From NCBI RefSeq assembly GCF_001953875.1, contig NZ_MQUR01000006.1:27935-91934 (forward strand): 64,000 bases of DNA, in the 5' to 3' direction. Both the position numbers and the translations under genes were made by a program. This stretch comes from Streptomyces amritsarensis (lineage in GTDB: Bacteria > Actinomycetota > Actinomycetes > Streptomycetales > Streptomycetaceae). Each line of letters starts with the position of its first letter. Position 1 is the stretch's first letter. The notes below the pieces were generated by a model that was given only the letters and a program-made list of their open reading frames with translations, made no database searches and was not told where the DNA came from. This document shows positions 8,048 through 16,729 of the stretch, piece by piece.

Positions 8048-8349
8048 ACGTCTTATCCGCTCTGGCGTCGGCCGCTTTCGGCTCCACCGTGTACCTCGTG
8101 ACCTACTCGACCGCACGATGGCTCGCTCAGCTGCCCCGTCGAGTCGAGGTCGCGGGCTGGGTGGTCACCGGCATGGTCCTGTGCGCGCTCACCGGGACCG
8201 TCGCGGTCGCGAGCCGGAGCGTCGTGGTCGGGTTCGTCGTCGGCGCCGGCCTGACACCGTCCGTTCACCGGTGGATCCTGCAACGCCGCAGGTATACCGC
8301 CGGCTGTGCGGACGGGCCCCTCGCCCCACCTTCCGGTAAGCGGTCGTAA
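8044..8349 (+). CDS. Small membrane protein, 101 aa
   Basis: This protein starts inside the stop codon of the DUF418 gene (ATGA overlap), which strongly supports that it is real. It has two to three hydrophobic segments (residues 5-25, 38-58 and 60-75) and a basic, proline-containing C-terminal tail that should be cytoplasmic. No family was recognised. Coupling to DUF418 suggests the two act together in the membrane. Confidence 0.7.
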   Translation: MNVLSALASAAFGSTVYLVTYSTARWLAQLPRRVEVAGWVVTGMVLCALTGTVAVASRSVVVGFVVGAGLTPSVHRWILQRRRYTAGCADGPLAPPSGKRS

Positions 8350-8417
8350 AAGAGTGCGTACGGGGCGCGGACGGGTACCGCGGCGCTCCTCCCCCGCACG
8401 CGCCGAGCGGCCGGGCG

Positions 8418-9245
8418 TCAGAGGGCGGTGGAGAGCGCCACGTGGCGCCACTGGTCGAGTTCACGCCGTACCAGCTCCAGCTTCGCCTCGACGCGCTCGA
8501 CCGCGTCGGCGCCCAACTGCAGGCGCAGCGGCGGCCGTTCGACCTCGGTGACATCGACGACGGCTTTGGCCGCCTTCTTCGGGTCGCCCGGCTGGATGCC
8601 GTCGTTCCGGGCCAGTGCCTCGCGCACCGGGCCCGCGCCGACGGCGTAGTCGGCGATGGCGGCCGGTTCGACCCGGATGCTGGAGCGGCCCAGGAAGTCG
8701 GTGCGGAAACCGCCGGGTTCGATGATCGTGACGTGGACACCGAGCGGTGCCAGTTCGCCGTGCAGTGCTTCGGAGATGCCCTCGACGGCGAATTTCGAGG
8801 CGCCGTAGAGGCCGACCGCCGCAGCGGTGGCGAAACCGCCCACGGAACCGATGTTCACGACGTGTCCGGATCGCTGGGAACGCAGGGTCGGCAGGGTCGC
8901 CCGCAACGTGTGGAGCAGGCCGAAGACGTTGACGTCGAACAGGTCGCGGGCGGCTTCGTCGGAGGTCTCCTCGATCGCGCCGACGAGTCCGTAGCCGGCG
9001 TTGTTGACGACGACGTCGATCCGGCCGAACTCCGCGAGGCCGGCCTGCACAGCGGCCGTCAACTGCTCCGGTTCGGTCACGTCCGCGTTCACCGCGAGCA
9101 GTCCGTCCGGCTTCTCCGGGTACGCCTTGAGCACGGCCGACGCGTCCCTCGCCGTGGCGATCACGCTGTGCCCCCGCTCCAGAGCCTCACGGGTGATCTC
9201 CGCGCCGAGGCCGCGCGATGCACCGGTGACAAACCAAACGCCCAT
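8418..9245 (-). CDS. SDR-family oxidoreductase
   Basis: A 275-aa classical short-chain dehydrogenase/reductase. The cofactor motif is TGASRGLG (residues 7-14), NNAG is near residue 86, and the catalytic Ser-Tyr-Lys appear in NIGSVGGF and YGASKFAVEG. A basic residue after the glycine motif (Arg at TGASRG, and TARDAS after strand 2) suggests NADP(H). The ATG at 9245 is preceded by GGAG at 6 bp. It diverges from the MerR regulator, a common pairing in which the MerR protein controls the SDR. The substrate is unknown. Confidence 0.92.
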   Translation of the reverse strand: MGVWFVTGASRGLGAEITREALERGHSVIATARDASAVLKAYPEKPDGLLAVNADVTEPEQLTAAVQAGLAEFGRIDVVVNNAGYGLVGAIEETSDEAARDLFDVNVFGLLHTLRATLPTLRSQRSGHVVNIGSVGGFATAAAVGLYGASKFAVEGISEALHGELAPLGVHVTIIEPGGFRTDFLGRSSIRVEPAAIADYAVGAGPVREALARNDGIQPGDPKKAAKAVVDVTEVERPPLRLQLGADAVERVEAKLELVRRELDQWRHVALSTAL

Positions 9246-9287
9246 GTTCTTCTCCACTCCGATCGCCGATTGGCCGGGGGCTTCACG

Positions 9288-9310
9288 CTAGAAGCTAGAG
9301 TCCGGTCTAG
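9288..9310. promoter_or_regulatory. Candidate MerR operator
   Basis: The intergenic region between the SDR and MerR genes contains CTAGAAG followed by CTAGAGTCCGGTCTAG. The latter (9295-9310) is an inverted repeat CTAGA-N6-TCTAG. MerR regulators bind such dyads between -35 and -10 of divergent promoters. The assignment is by position and symmetry. Confidence 0.5.
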
Positions 9311-9338
9311 ATCAAGAGGTGCGTGAGGGGAGTTGCTC

Positions 9339-9770
9339 GTGGACCTGACCATCGGCGAAGTGGCGAAACGCAGTGGGTTGAGCGTTCACGCACTGCGGTT
9401 CTACGAACGGGAGGGCCTCTTCGCCAATCCTGTGCGCCGGCTGTCCAACGGCCGCCGGATCTACCACCAGGAGGACCTGGAGTGGCTGGCGATCTGCACC
9501 AAGCTGCGTTCGTCCGGCATGTCACTGGCGATGATCCGGCAGTACATCGAACTGGTCCGGCAGGGCCCGGGCAACGAACACGAGCGGCTGGAGTTGCTGC
9601 GCCGGCACGAAGGCCACGTGGAGGCGCGGATCCGTGAACTGCAGGGTGCCTTGGACGTGATGCGCCACAAGGTGCGCGTCTACGAGGATCACGTCGTCCG
9701 CGGTGAGGCCGACCGGCTGTGGAATCCGTCCCGCCCGGATGCGGCGGCCGGGGAAGGAGCGGTGCGATGA
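9339..9770 (+). CDS. MerR-family transcriptional regulator
   Basis: A 143-aa regulator. The N-terminal winged helix-turn-helix reads TIGEVAKRSGLSVHALRFYE, followed by the wing (RRLSNGRRIYHQEDLEWL) and a long coiled-coil dimerisation helix (residues 75-120). No metal-binding cysteines appear at the C-terminus, so it belongs with the organic-ligand or redox-sensing members that control adjacent SDR genes. GTG at 9339 follows GGGGAG at 6 bp. It diverges from the SDR gene and is translationally coupled to the next small gene by an ATGA overlap. Confidence 0.92.
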   Translation: MDLTIGEVAKRSGLSVHALRFYEREGLFANPVRRLSNGRRIYHQEDLEWLAICTKLRSSGMSLAMIRQYIELVRQGPGNEHERLELLRRHEGHVEARIRELQGALDVMRHKVRVYEDHVVRGEADRLWNPSRPDAAAGEGAVR

Positions 9771-10102
9771 GGAGACGACGCCTCAGGCTCGGCCTGTACG
9801 CGGACGAGGAGGGGCTGGCCTGGGTCGAGGGCCTGATCGAGGCCGCAGTCGGTTCCCGCAGCGCCCGGATCGTCGGCGGGACCGTCGCCCGCACGGACGA
9901 CGACGGGCTGGATTTCCTGGCGGAGCAGTGGAGCGTGGAACATCCCGGCGGGAGCGGCGGAGCCCGGCAGCCGGTGGAGCTGGACGTCCACCTGGTGTGT
10001 TCCCTGCGGACCTGGCGGGCGATCCGCAAGGCCGTACTGGCCGCCCTGTGTCCGGAGGGATCGGCTCCGCACACCTGCCGGGTTCCCTGGACGGTGGGCT
10101 GA
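9767..10102 (+). CDS. Hypothetical protein, 111 aa
   Basis: This gene begins within the stop codon of the MerR gene (ATGA). The product is a small soluble alpha/beta protein (RRRRLRLGLYADEEGLAWVE at the start) with no recognised family. The two cysteines near the C-terminus could be functional. Tight coupling to MerR is the main support for its reality and suggests a role in the same response. Confidence 0.65.
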   Translation: MRRRRLRLGLYADEEGLAWVEGLIEAAVGSRSARIVGGTVARTDDDGLDFLAEQWSVEHPGGSGGARQPVELDVHLVCSLRTWRAIRKAVLAALCPEGSAPHTCRVPWTVG

Positions 10103-10240
10103 AGCACGGCCGCCGGCCTGCCGTGAGGACGAGGTGCCAGGCCGCTTCGACCTGCTGGGTCAGGTTGCGCGCAGGGGGGCGCGGCCGGTGCGCAGGGGTC
10201 CTCGGCGGTCGAGCCCCACGAGGCGGCTGTCGGGGGAGGC

Positions 10241-10489
10241 TCAGGGGAGGTCTTCGGTCGGCGGGTCGGCCTCGTAGACGTGGGGGGTGTCCGACTCCCA
10301 CTCCACCAGTTCGGTGCCGCCGAGGACGACGTCGTCGGGGTCCGGCATGCCCGCCCGCCGCAGGAACTCGATGAGGTCCTCGTCCGAGCGGGCCAGCCCG
10401 AGGGGCTCCTCCCGGTTGGCGGTCCGCAGGGTGACCTGTCGGCCTCCCGACGGGAAGATCCGGTGTACGACGACGGGCGCGTGATGCAT
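10241..10489 (-). CDS. Hypothetical protein, 82 aa
   Basis: A short acidic protein beginning MHHAPVVVHRIFPSGGRQVT and containing DEDLIEFLRRAGMPDPDDVV. The sequence pattern recalls small conserved streptomycete proteins of unknown function; no catalytic or binding motif can be assigned. It stands alone between convergent and co-directional neighbours, with GGGGGTATGCATC upstream of its ATG. Confidence 0.6.
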   Translation of the reverse strand: MHHAPVVVHRIFPSGGRQVTLRTANREEPLGLARSDEDLIEFLRRAGMPDPDDVVLGGTELVEWESDTPHVYEADPPTEDLP

Positions 10490-10532
10490 ACCCCCAGCCT
10501 CGCCGGGCCGGGCCGGTCCGGCATCCCGGGAG

Positions 10533-11048
10533 TCAGCGCGTTCGGCCGACGGAGGCGGCGGCGTCGGCGGCCGACGCGCGGATGCGGAACGTGGCGGGGT
10601 CGGGGTAGGTCGCCTTCTCGGCCCGGACGACCTCCTCTATCTCCGCCTTGAAGGCGGGCTCGAAGAAGTCGACGCCGAGCAGCAGGCGCAGCCCCCGCAG
10701 CGTCGGGTCCAGCAGCGGGCGCGCCATCCGGGCGCCGCCGCCGCTGATGCCGGTGAAACCGGCCCGGGCGACCGCCGGCCGGGCGGCGACACGGTCCTCG
10801 ATGCCCGCTGTCGCGTAGCCGAGGATCAGTGCGAGTTCGGCGAGGAACTTCCGAGTGCCCATCGCCATCTCCTCGGCGCCCTGGAGCGTCTGCACGGAGC
10901 CTCCCGCCACCTTGAAGTCGTCGCTGGTGCGCTTCAGGCCGCGCGACTCGTACGTCGCGAGCGCCTCCTCGAAGAGCCGCCCCGCCTCGTCGACCGCCTG
11001 CATCGCCGTCACCAGCTGGTCGATGTCGATGTCGATGTCGCGCTTCAC
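10533..11048 (-). CDS. Hypothetical protein, 171 aa
   Basis: The protein begins with an unusual DIDIDIDQLV repeat, then forms mostly helices up to residue 150 (EAGRLFEEALATYESRG, RKFLAELALILGYATAG). No transmembrane segment or signal peptide is seen. GTG at 11048 is chosen because GGAGGCAGC lies directly upstream; an in-frame extension to 11078 lacks support. No family was recognised; the N-terminal helical hairpin is loosely reminiscent of WXG100-like proteins, but the WXG motif is missing. Confidence 0.65.
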   Translation of the reverse strand: MKRDIDIDIDQLVTAMQAVDEAGRLFEEALATYESRGLKRTSDDFKVAGGSVQTLQGAEEMAMGTRKFLAELALILGYATAGIEDRVAARPAVARAGFTGISGGGARMARPLLDPTLRGLRLLLGVDFFEPAFKAEIEEVVRAEKATYPDPATFRIRASAADAAASVGRTR

Positions 11049-11383
11049 GCTGCCTCCTGGTCCAGAACTGTGCTGCACAGACCGTAGGAGGCAAAGTCCC
11101 GCGGCGGAACACCTCTGCGCGGTCGGATCTCGCGGACAGCGGTCCGGTACGGGAGGAACACCTGTCGACGCAGGTGGCGGGTGTCCGCTGCGAAGCGGTG
11201 CAGGCGAGCCGGGTGAGGCGGGCGGGGCGGCGGAACCTCAGGCGCGACCGCCACCGCCCACCGCCCAGCCCACTGCCCGCTGCCCGCCGATCGCCGCCCG
11301 CCGAACGGGGGCGATGCGCCCTGCGGCCGCCGCCCGGACCGAAAAGCCCCACGGGCGGGCCCGGGGCGGGGATACTCGGACGC

Positions 11384-11758
11384 GTGGAACTGCACATCGA
11401 TCACCGCTGGCTGCTGGAGCGGCAGGAGGCGCTGTTCAAGGACGTGGAGGTGGCCGACCACTCCGCCCTGGTCGCCGCCGTGGCCCGGCACCGGGTCAAC
11501 ACGCCCAGCCTGGAAGTGGACGACCCCGATGCCTTCTGGCGTGCGGCCGCCCTGCTCGATGCGATCGTGCTGCTCCGGCCGCTGCCCGCCTCGAACGAGT
11601 ACTTCGCCTACGGGGTGGCCGTCGCCTACATCGAGGCCTCCGGGAAGGCGGTGGAGGCCTCCTACGAGCAGTGGCGCGACCTCATCACCGATATCCGCAT
11701 GCTGCGGGTCGGTGTCTTCGACGTCGCCGCCCGGCTGCGCTCGTGGCAGCCGTCCTGA
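11384..11758 (+). CDS. Fic/Doc-like toxin-family protein lacking the Fic active site
   Basis: A 124-aa protein. The helical core, with NEYFAYGVAVAYIEASGKAV near residue 70, resembles the central helix of Doc-type Fic proteins, where the canonical motif would be HxFxxGNKR followed by an ALAAALVFLEL-like helix. Here the histidine and GN(K/G)R residues are missing, so AMPylation or phosphorylation activity is not expected from the sequence. No antitoxin-like gene lies immediately upstream. GTG at 11384 is the only good local start. The family call is moderate; a plain helical hypothetical protein is the alternative. Confidence 0.5.
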   Translation: MELHIDHRWLLERQEALFKDVEVADHSALVAAVARHRVNTPSLEVDDPDAFWRAAALLDAIVLLRPLPASNEYFAYGVAVAYIEASGKAVEASYEQWRDLITDIRMLRVGVFDVAARLRSWQPS

Positions 11759-11780
11759 GGGCTGCCCCGCCAGGCCGCCG

Positions 11781-12167
11781 TCAGCGCCGGCGCTGGGCGG
11801 GGGTGCCCACCAGGAGCGCGTCCGAGACCAGCCGCGCACCGCGGGCGAGGCGTCCCAGCTGCTCGAGCTCCAGGGCGTACATCCTGATCGAGTTCTCGAT
11901 GACCGACTCGGCGATGCCCATCGTGGGCAGCTCGGCGCGGCTGGTCTGCAGGGCCGCCCGCACCGCACGCATCTCGTGCTGGAGCTGGAGCTGGACGTGC
12001 CGGGCGAGGAGCGCGTGGTGGCGGGTCAGCGTCAGGTAGCCGCCGTAGCGAGCCGGGAGGAGGTCCCGCAGCCAGCGCGTGGCCGTGCGCTCCCAGTCGT
12101 GCGTGCCGGGCGCCTTGACCTGCAGGGGCCAGTCCGGGCTGAGCGTAAACGTGGCCGTCTGGGGCAT
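11781..12167 (-). CDS. Hypothetical protein, 128 aa
   Basis: A largely helical protein beginning MPQTATFTLSPDWPLQ, with TRHHALLARHVQLQLQHEMR and SRAELPTMGIAESVIENS in the middle. No enzymatic motif, signal peptide or membrane segment is visible. ATG at 12167 is chosen; the frame remains open upstream, but that sequence is Arg/Ser-rich and unlikely to be coding. The unusually AT-rich 12.4-kb region upstream probably carries its promoter, giving a leader of about 200 nt. Confidence 0.6.
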   Translation of the reverse strand: MPQTATFTLSPDWPLQVKAPGTHDWERTATRWLRDLLPARYGGYLTLTRHHALLARHVQLQLQHEMRAVRAALQTSRAELPTMGIAESVIENSIRMYALELEQLGRLARGARLVSDALLVGTPAQRRR

Positions 12168-12494
12168 TCTCGTCACTTCCGAGTGGTGTCGAAGCTCTGA
12201 TCGAGACGTTCTGAGGGGCGGCCTCGGCCCAGGGGTTGACCGAGGCCGCCATGGGCGCTCTGCGGGATCCGAAAGCCTGGACTCGACCCGCGGTCGCGAC
12301 GTGAGGAGGAGGTTCGTCGTACCGCGGCGCGTTCGAGAGGACGTGGGGTCGTCCTCCTTGGCATCTGGTGGATCAGGAGCGCCGTCGTCAGTAAACATAT
12401 ATACCGTCGAGTAAGCAAGCGTATGAAAAATTTCATGCACCTCGAAGGCTGAATATCGCCTGGTGGAGTCGGCGTGGAGGTGCTTGAAGAAGGC
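12168..12494. other. Long intergenic region with an AT-rich island
   Basis: About 330 bp without a convincing gene. The stretch 12391-12450 is strikingly AT-rich for this genome and includes TATATAT (a possible -10 for the minus-strand gene) and the inverted repeat ATGAAA-AA-TTTCAT at 12423-12436. A short minus-strand reading frame here (12173-12436) is Arg-rich and judged spurious. Confidence 0.5.
12423..12436. promoter_or_regulatory. Palindrome ATGAAA-N2-TTTCAT
   Basis: A perfect 6-bp inverted repeat with a 2-bp spacer in the AT-rich island, upstream of the minus-strand hypothetical gene and just past the 3' end of the RpiR gene. Its symmetry and setting suggest an operator; no regulator can be named. 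Confidence 0.4.
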
Positions 12495-13412
12495 CTACAG
12501 GAAGAAGCCGTGCTGGTCGGCCACGTGCTCGTAGTCCTCGAGCCGGGCCTGCGTCCGCTCGGGATCCGCGTCCGCCATCGCCTGCAGCAGGGCCGCCGAA
12601 AGCATCCCGGGCGCCGCGTAGGAGTCGAACACCAGGCGGGAACCGGTCGCCGCCGTCAGGGCCACGTCGGCCTCGTCCACCAGGGGTCCGAGGGTGGGAT
12701 CCGTGATCAGGACCACGCGCAGCCCCGTACTGCGGGCAGCCCGGACGGCCAGCAGGGTCTCCTTGGCGTGCCGCGGCATCGCGAACGCCAGGACCCAGGT
12801 CCCGCCGGCCGCCCTGGACTGCAGCAGCGCGTCGAAGGCGACGCTGCCGCCGCGCGTCACGAGGCGTACGTCGGGGTGGATGCGCCGGGCGGCATACGCG
12901 AAGTACTCGGCGAGGGAGACCGAGATGCGCAGTCCGAGGATGGTCAGCGGCACCGACGCGGCCAGCTCGCGGCCGATGTCCAGCACCTGGTTGGTGTCGG
13001 CGAGCAGCCGGCGTACGTTCTCCAGGTTCTCGATCTCCGCGTCGACGGCAGCCTGGAGTTCGTTGCGGCGGATCTGCTCGCGGGTGTCGGGGGCGCCGGC
13101 CACCGCGCTCAGGGCGATCGGCTGGAGCACGTCGCGCAGGGCCGGGTAGCCGCTGAAGCCGAGGGAGGCCGCGAACCGGGTCACGGAGGGCTGGCTGACG
13201 CCCACCCGTTCGGCGAGCTCGGTGATCGACAGGAACGCTGCCTCGGTGAGGTGGTCGATCAGGTACTGGGCGATGCGCCGCTGGCCCGGGGACAGGCGGC
13301 GGCCGTCGAAGAGCGCGAGGAGCCGGTCGGCCGGAGGACGGACCTCAGTGGCCGGCTGACCGCTCGGCGTGATCGCAGCCGCTTGTGCGCGTGCCTGCTG
13401 CCCCGATGACAC
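12495..13412 (-). CDS. MurR/RpiR-family transcriptional regulator
   Basis: A 305-aa regulator. Residues 27-105 form the RpiR-type HTH (LSPGQRRIAQYLIDH, then SITELAERVGVSQPSVTRFA), and residues 130-285 form a SIS (sugar isomerase) domain with LGLRISVSLAEYFAYAA and VLITDPTLGPL. Such proteins sense phosphosugars or related metabolites and act on sugar or amino-acid catabolic genes. No sugar operon is adjacent, so the target is unknown. The GTG start at 13412 is preceded by AGGAGG at slightly long spacing. Confidence 0.9.
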   Translation of the reverse strand: MSSGQQARAQAAAITPSGQPATEVRPPADRLLALFDGRRLSPGQRRIAQYLIDHLTEAAFLSITELAERVGVSQPSVTRFAASLGFSGYPALRDVLQPIALSAVAGAPDTREQIRRNELQAAVDAEIENLENVRRLLADTNQVLDIGRELAASVPLTILGLRISVSLAEYFAYAARRIHPDVRLVTRGGSVAFDALLQSRAAGGTWVLAFAMPRHAKETLLAVRAARSTGLRVVLITDPTLGPLVDEADVALTAATGSRLVFDSYAAPGMLSAALLQAMADADPERTQARLEDYEHVADQHGFFL

Positions 13413-13475
13413 CGGAGGGCCTCCTTCTCACGTCACTCGCGCCAAACATAGCTCACCCCCAGTGGCCGATGATGA

Positions 13476-14183
13476 TCAGTCCTGGGCGCGGGAGGTCACC
13501 GGGGCGTCGGTGCGGTCGCCCAGGAACTCGTACCAGCGGCGCTGGAGGCAGAGGTAGCGGGTGTCGGCCTCGACGAGGTCGAGGAAGGAGCCGATCGTCT
13601 CGCCGAGCCGCTTGCCGAGGTCCGGGTCGGTCAGGGTGCCGTCCTCGGTGAAGGCGTGGTGGGCGCCCGCCAGGCTGAACATGTCGGGGTAGACGCGGGC
13701 GCCGAGGTGTTCGAGGGGGACGCGCAGGGCCCACAGGCCGCGGTTGCCGCCGACCATCGAGGGCGAGGCGGAGACCAGCAGGGTCTGCTTGTCCTTGAAG
13801 GGCTGCGGGCGGTAGCGGGAGACCCAGTCGACGGCGTTCTTCAGGACGCCCGGCACGGAGGCGTTGTACTCGGGCGAGGCGATGATCAGCGCCTGCGCGG
13901 CCTCGATCCGCTCGCACAGGGCCAGGGCGCCCTCCGGCAGTCCCTCGCCCGCCTCGGCGTCGCCGTCGTACGGCGGCATGGGGAAGTCGCGGAGGGTGGC
14001 GGGTTCCGCCACGGCCCCCGCCTCGCGCACCATCGCGGCGACGAGGGCCGCGAGCCGGACGTTGACCGAGCCGGTACGGGAGGACCCGGACAGGACGAGC
14101 GTGCGCAGCGAGGTCCGCGGGTGCTCGCCGTCGTGCGGGCGGCCCGGGTCCCTCGGGAAGTGGTCGGTGTCTGTCGGGTTCAT
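13476..14183 (-). CDS. NADPH-dependent FMN reductase
   Basis: A 235-aa flavodoxin-fold reductase. The FMN phosphate loop GSSRTGSVNVRLA is near residue 33 and the SPEYNASVPGVLKNAVDW motif near residue 102, both diagnostic for NADPH-dependent FMN reductases and azoreductases (PF03358). It may supply reduced flavin or reduce quinones. It lies downstream of the pigment genes on the same strand, but a strong hairpin at 14303-14334 separates them, so it is probably transcribed separately; a functional link to the pigment is possible but unproven. AGGAGACGGC precedes the ATG. Confidence 0.92.
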   Translation of the reverse strand: MNPTDTDHFPRDPGRPHDGEHPRTSLRTLVLSGSSRTGSVNVRLAALVAAMVREAGAVAEPATLRDFPMPPYDGDAEAGEGLPEGALALCERIEAAQALIIASPEYNASVPGVLKNAVDWVSRYRPQPFKDKQTLLVSASPSMVGGNRGLWALRVPLEHLGARVYPDMFSLAGAHHAFTEDGTLTDPDLGKRLGETIGSFLDLVEADTRYLCLQRRWYEFLGDRTDAPVTSRAQD

Positions 14184-14302
14184 GCCGTCTCCTGCTTCTC
14201 GCTCTGTGCTGCTGTGCCCTTTGCCGATCTGCTGCCCTGCTGCCCTGCTGCCCCGCCCGCTGCGCTGTCCTCTCCCGTCGCCGGGGGACGGTCCATACGC
14301 GG

Positions 14303-14334
14303 CGGGACCCGCACACGCCGGTGTGCGGGTCCCG
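14303..14334 (-). terminator. Strong hairpin ending the pigment operon
   Basis: A perfect 14-bp stem (CGGGACCCGCACAC at 14303-14316, complement at 14321-14334) with a GCCG tetraloop, 14 bp past the cyclase stop codon at 14349. It separates the polyketide genes from the FMN reductase gene. Confidence 0.8.
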
Positions 14335-14348
14335 TCCGGGCCGCCGGG

Positions 14349-14690
14349 TCACTTCGCGCGGGGGTTCTCCCAGCGGTAGAACTCGTGGGCCATCGCGTCC
14401 TTCGGGCTGCGCCAGGTCTCCGGGTCGTGCGGGCTGACGTACGCCGTGAGCCGTTCGCTGAGGCTGCGGAACTCCGGGTGGTCGGTGACCTTGGCGATGG
14501 CCGGTCCGGGTGGCCGGTCCGCCTCGATGAAGTGCAGGTAGACGTCGCCGAACTGGAAGAGGCTCCGGCGTGTGACCCCGACCAGGTGCGGCAGTTCACC
14601 CGCGTCCGAGTCCGCGAAGAGCTCGGCGATGTCGGGGCCCGATCCCGGCGCCATGCGGGCGACGATCAGAGCGCGGTGCGTGTCGTTCAT
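14349..14690 (-). CDS. TcmI-family polyketide cyclase (spore pigment)
   Basis: A 113-aa protein of the TcmI/WhiE-ORFVII type: a dimeric alpha/beta barrel with ALIVARMAPGSGPDIAELFA at the start, then LFQFGDVYLHFIEAD and the C-terminal YRWENP. Family members catalyse late ring closure of aromatic polyketide chains. It is the last gene of the minus-strand pigment operon, after ACP and aromatase/cyclase, and is followed by the hairpin at 14303. ATG at 14690 has AAGGCAAG upstream. Length and order match streptomycete spore-pigment cyclases. Confidence 0.92.
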   Translation of the reverse strand: MNDTHRALIVARMAPGSGPDIAELFADSDAGELPHLVGVTRRSLFQFGDVYLHFIEADRPPGPAIAKVTDHPEFRSLSERLTAYVSPHDPETWRSPKDAMAHEFYRWENPRAK

Positions 14691-14710
14691 CCGACTGCTT
14701 GCCTTTCGTC

Positions 14711-15446
<736 letters not shown>

Positions 15447-15490
15447 ACGGGTGCTCCCTTCCTGTGCGGGGCCGCCGGGGCCCCGGCGGA

Positions 15491-16729
15491 CTACGAGGCC
15501 GCCGCGGAGCCCTTGCGGACGACGAGCGCGGAGTTCGAACCCATCCGGCCGCGGCTGAGCACGAGCGCGGTGCGCAGTTCCGCCGGCCGGGCGCTGCCCG
15601 TCACCACGTCGAGGTCGTGGCACACGTCGTAGACGTTCGGGGTCGGCGGGACGACTCCGTGCTCCAGGGCCAGGACGGCGGCCGCGGTGTCGAGCGCGGG
15701 AGCGGCGCAGTACGCCCTTCCGGTACCGGTCTTGGGCGCCGTGACCGGCACCTTGTGTCCGTGGTCGCCCAGGGCGTGGAGGATCGCGGCCGCTTCGGCC
15801 GCGTCGGCCTCCGGGGTACCGAGGGCGTCGGCGAAGACGACGTCGATGTCCTCGGGGGCGCAGCCGGCTTCCCGCAGGGCGCCGCGGACGGCGTGGGCCA
15901 GTCCCTCGCCTGCCTCGTCCCGGCGGCGGGTGCCGCTGAAGGTCGCGGCGTGGCCGGCCAGTACGGCGCGTACGGTGGCGCCGCGGCGGCGTGCTTCGTC
16001 CTCGTCCTCGACGACGAACATCGCGCCGCCCTCGGCGGGGACGTAGCCGCAGGCCTGGTCGGTGAACGGCCGGTAGGCGCGCTCCGGTTCATCCAGCGTG
16101 CTCAGTCCCTCGTACTCCAGCTGGCAGACGATGGAGTACGGGGCGAGGGGCGCCTCCGTCGCTCCGACCAGCATGGCCCGGCTGCCCTGGCGGATGGCCC
16201 GGTCGGCGTGCGCGAAGGCGTCGAGCCCACCCGCCTCGTCGCTGCAGACGACCCCGCAAGGCCCCTTCAGCCCGCGGCGGATGGAGATCTGGCCGGTGCT
16301 CGCGGCGTAGAACCAGGCGATCGACTGGTAGGGGCCGACGAAGCGCGGCCCCTGCTCCCACAGGTGCTGGAGTTCGCGCTGGCCGAACTCGCCGCCGCCG
16401 GAGCCGGCGGCGGTGACGACGCCGAAGGAGAAGGGGTCGTCCTCGTAGTCGGCCCGGCCGAGCCGGGCGTCCTCCAGGGCGAGGTCGGCGGCGGCGAGGG
16501 CGTGGTGGGTGAACCGGTCGGTCTGGACGAGGAACCGGTCCTCGACCAGGGCGCCGGGGTCGAAGCCCCTGACCTCGCCGGCGACGCGCAGCGGCAGGTG
16601 CTCGCAGCCCGACCGGGTGACGCGGTCCAGGACGCTGATGCCGGACTGGGTCGCCTTCCAGAAGGCGTCGGCGCCGACGCCGTTGGGCGCGACGACCCCG
16701 ATGCCCGTGATGACCGTACGGCTGGTCAC
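15491..16729 (-). CDS. Ketosynthase chain-length factor (KS-beta), spore pigment
   Basis: A 412-aa KS-beta/CLF subunit. It has the thiolase fold but lacks the active-site cysteine: the aligned segment reads [14 protein letters not shown], where KS-alpha has TGCTSGLDA. In most CLFs this position is Gln (EQAGGLDA-type); here it appears to be Glu, which is worth noting. The partner KS-alpha gene overlaps it: the KS-alpha TGA and this GTG share bases at 16726-16729, typical of the obligate heterodimer. It sets chain length and generates the starter by decarboxylation. It corresponds to WhiE-ORFIV. Confidence 0.93.
   Translation of the reverse strand: MTSRTVITGIGVVAPNGVGADAFWKATQSGISVLDRVTRSGCEHLPLRVAGEVRGFDPGALVEDRFLVQTDRFTHHALAAADLALEDARLGRADYEDDPFSFGVVTAAGSGGGEFGQRELQHLWEQGPRFVGPYQSIAWFYAASTGQISIRRGLKGPCGVVCSDEAGGLDAFAHADRAIRQGSRAMLVGATEAPLAPYSIVCQLEYEGLSTLDEPERAYRPFTDQACGYVPAEGGAMFVVEDEDEARRRGATVRAVLAGHAATFSGTRRRDEAGEGLAHAVRGALREAGCAPEDIDVVFADALGTPEADAAEAAAILHALGDHGHKVPVTAPKTGTGRAYCAAPALDTAAAVLALEHGVVPPTPNVYDVCHDLDVVTGSARPAELRTALVLSRGRMGSNSALVVRKGSAAAS

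Noticed and set aside
12168..12390. A riboswitch in the long leader of the 11781-12167 gene
   Set aside because: No known riboswitch core motif was recognised and the transcript start is not known.
12173..12436. A minus-strand open frame of 87 codons in the AT-rich gap
   Set aside because: The translation is Arg-rich with no family, no ribosome binding site was seen, and it overlaps the likely promoter of the 11781-12167 gene.
13476..14183. The FMN reductase as last gene of the pigment operon
   Set aside because: A perfect 14-bp hairpin at 14303-14334 and a 165-bp gap separate it from the cyclase gene.
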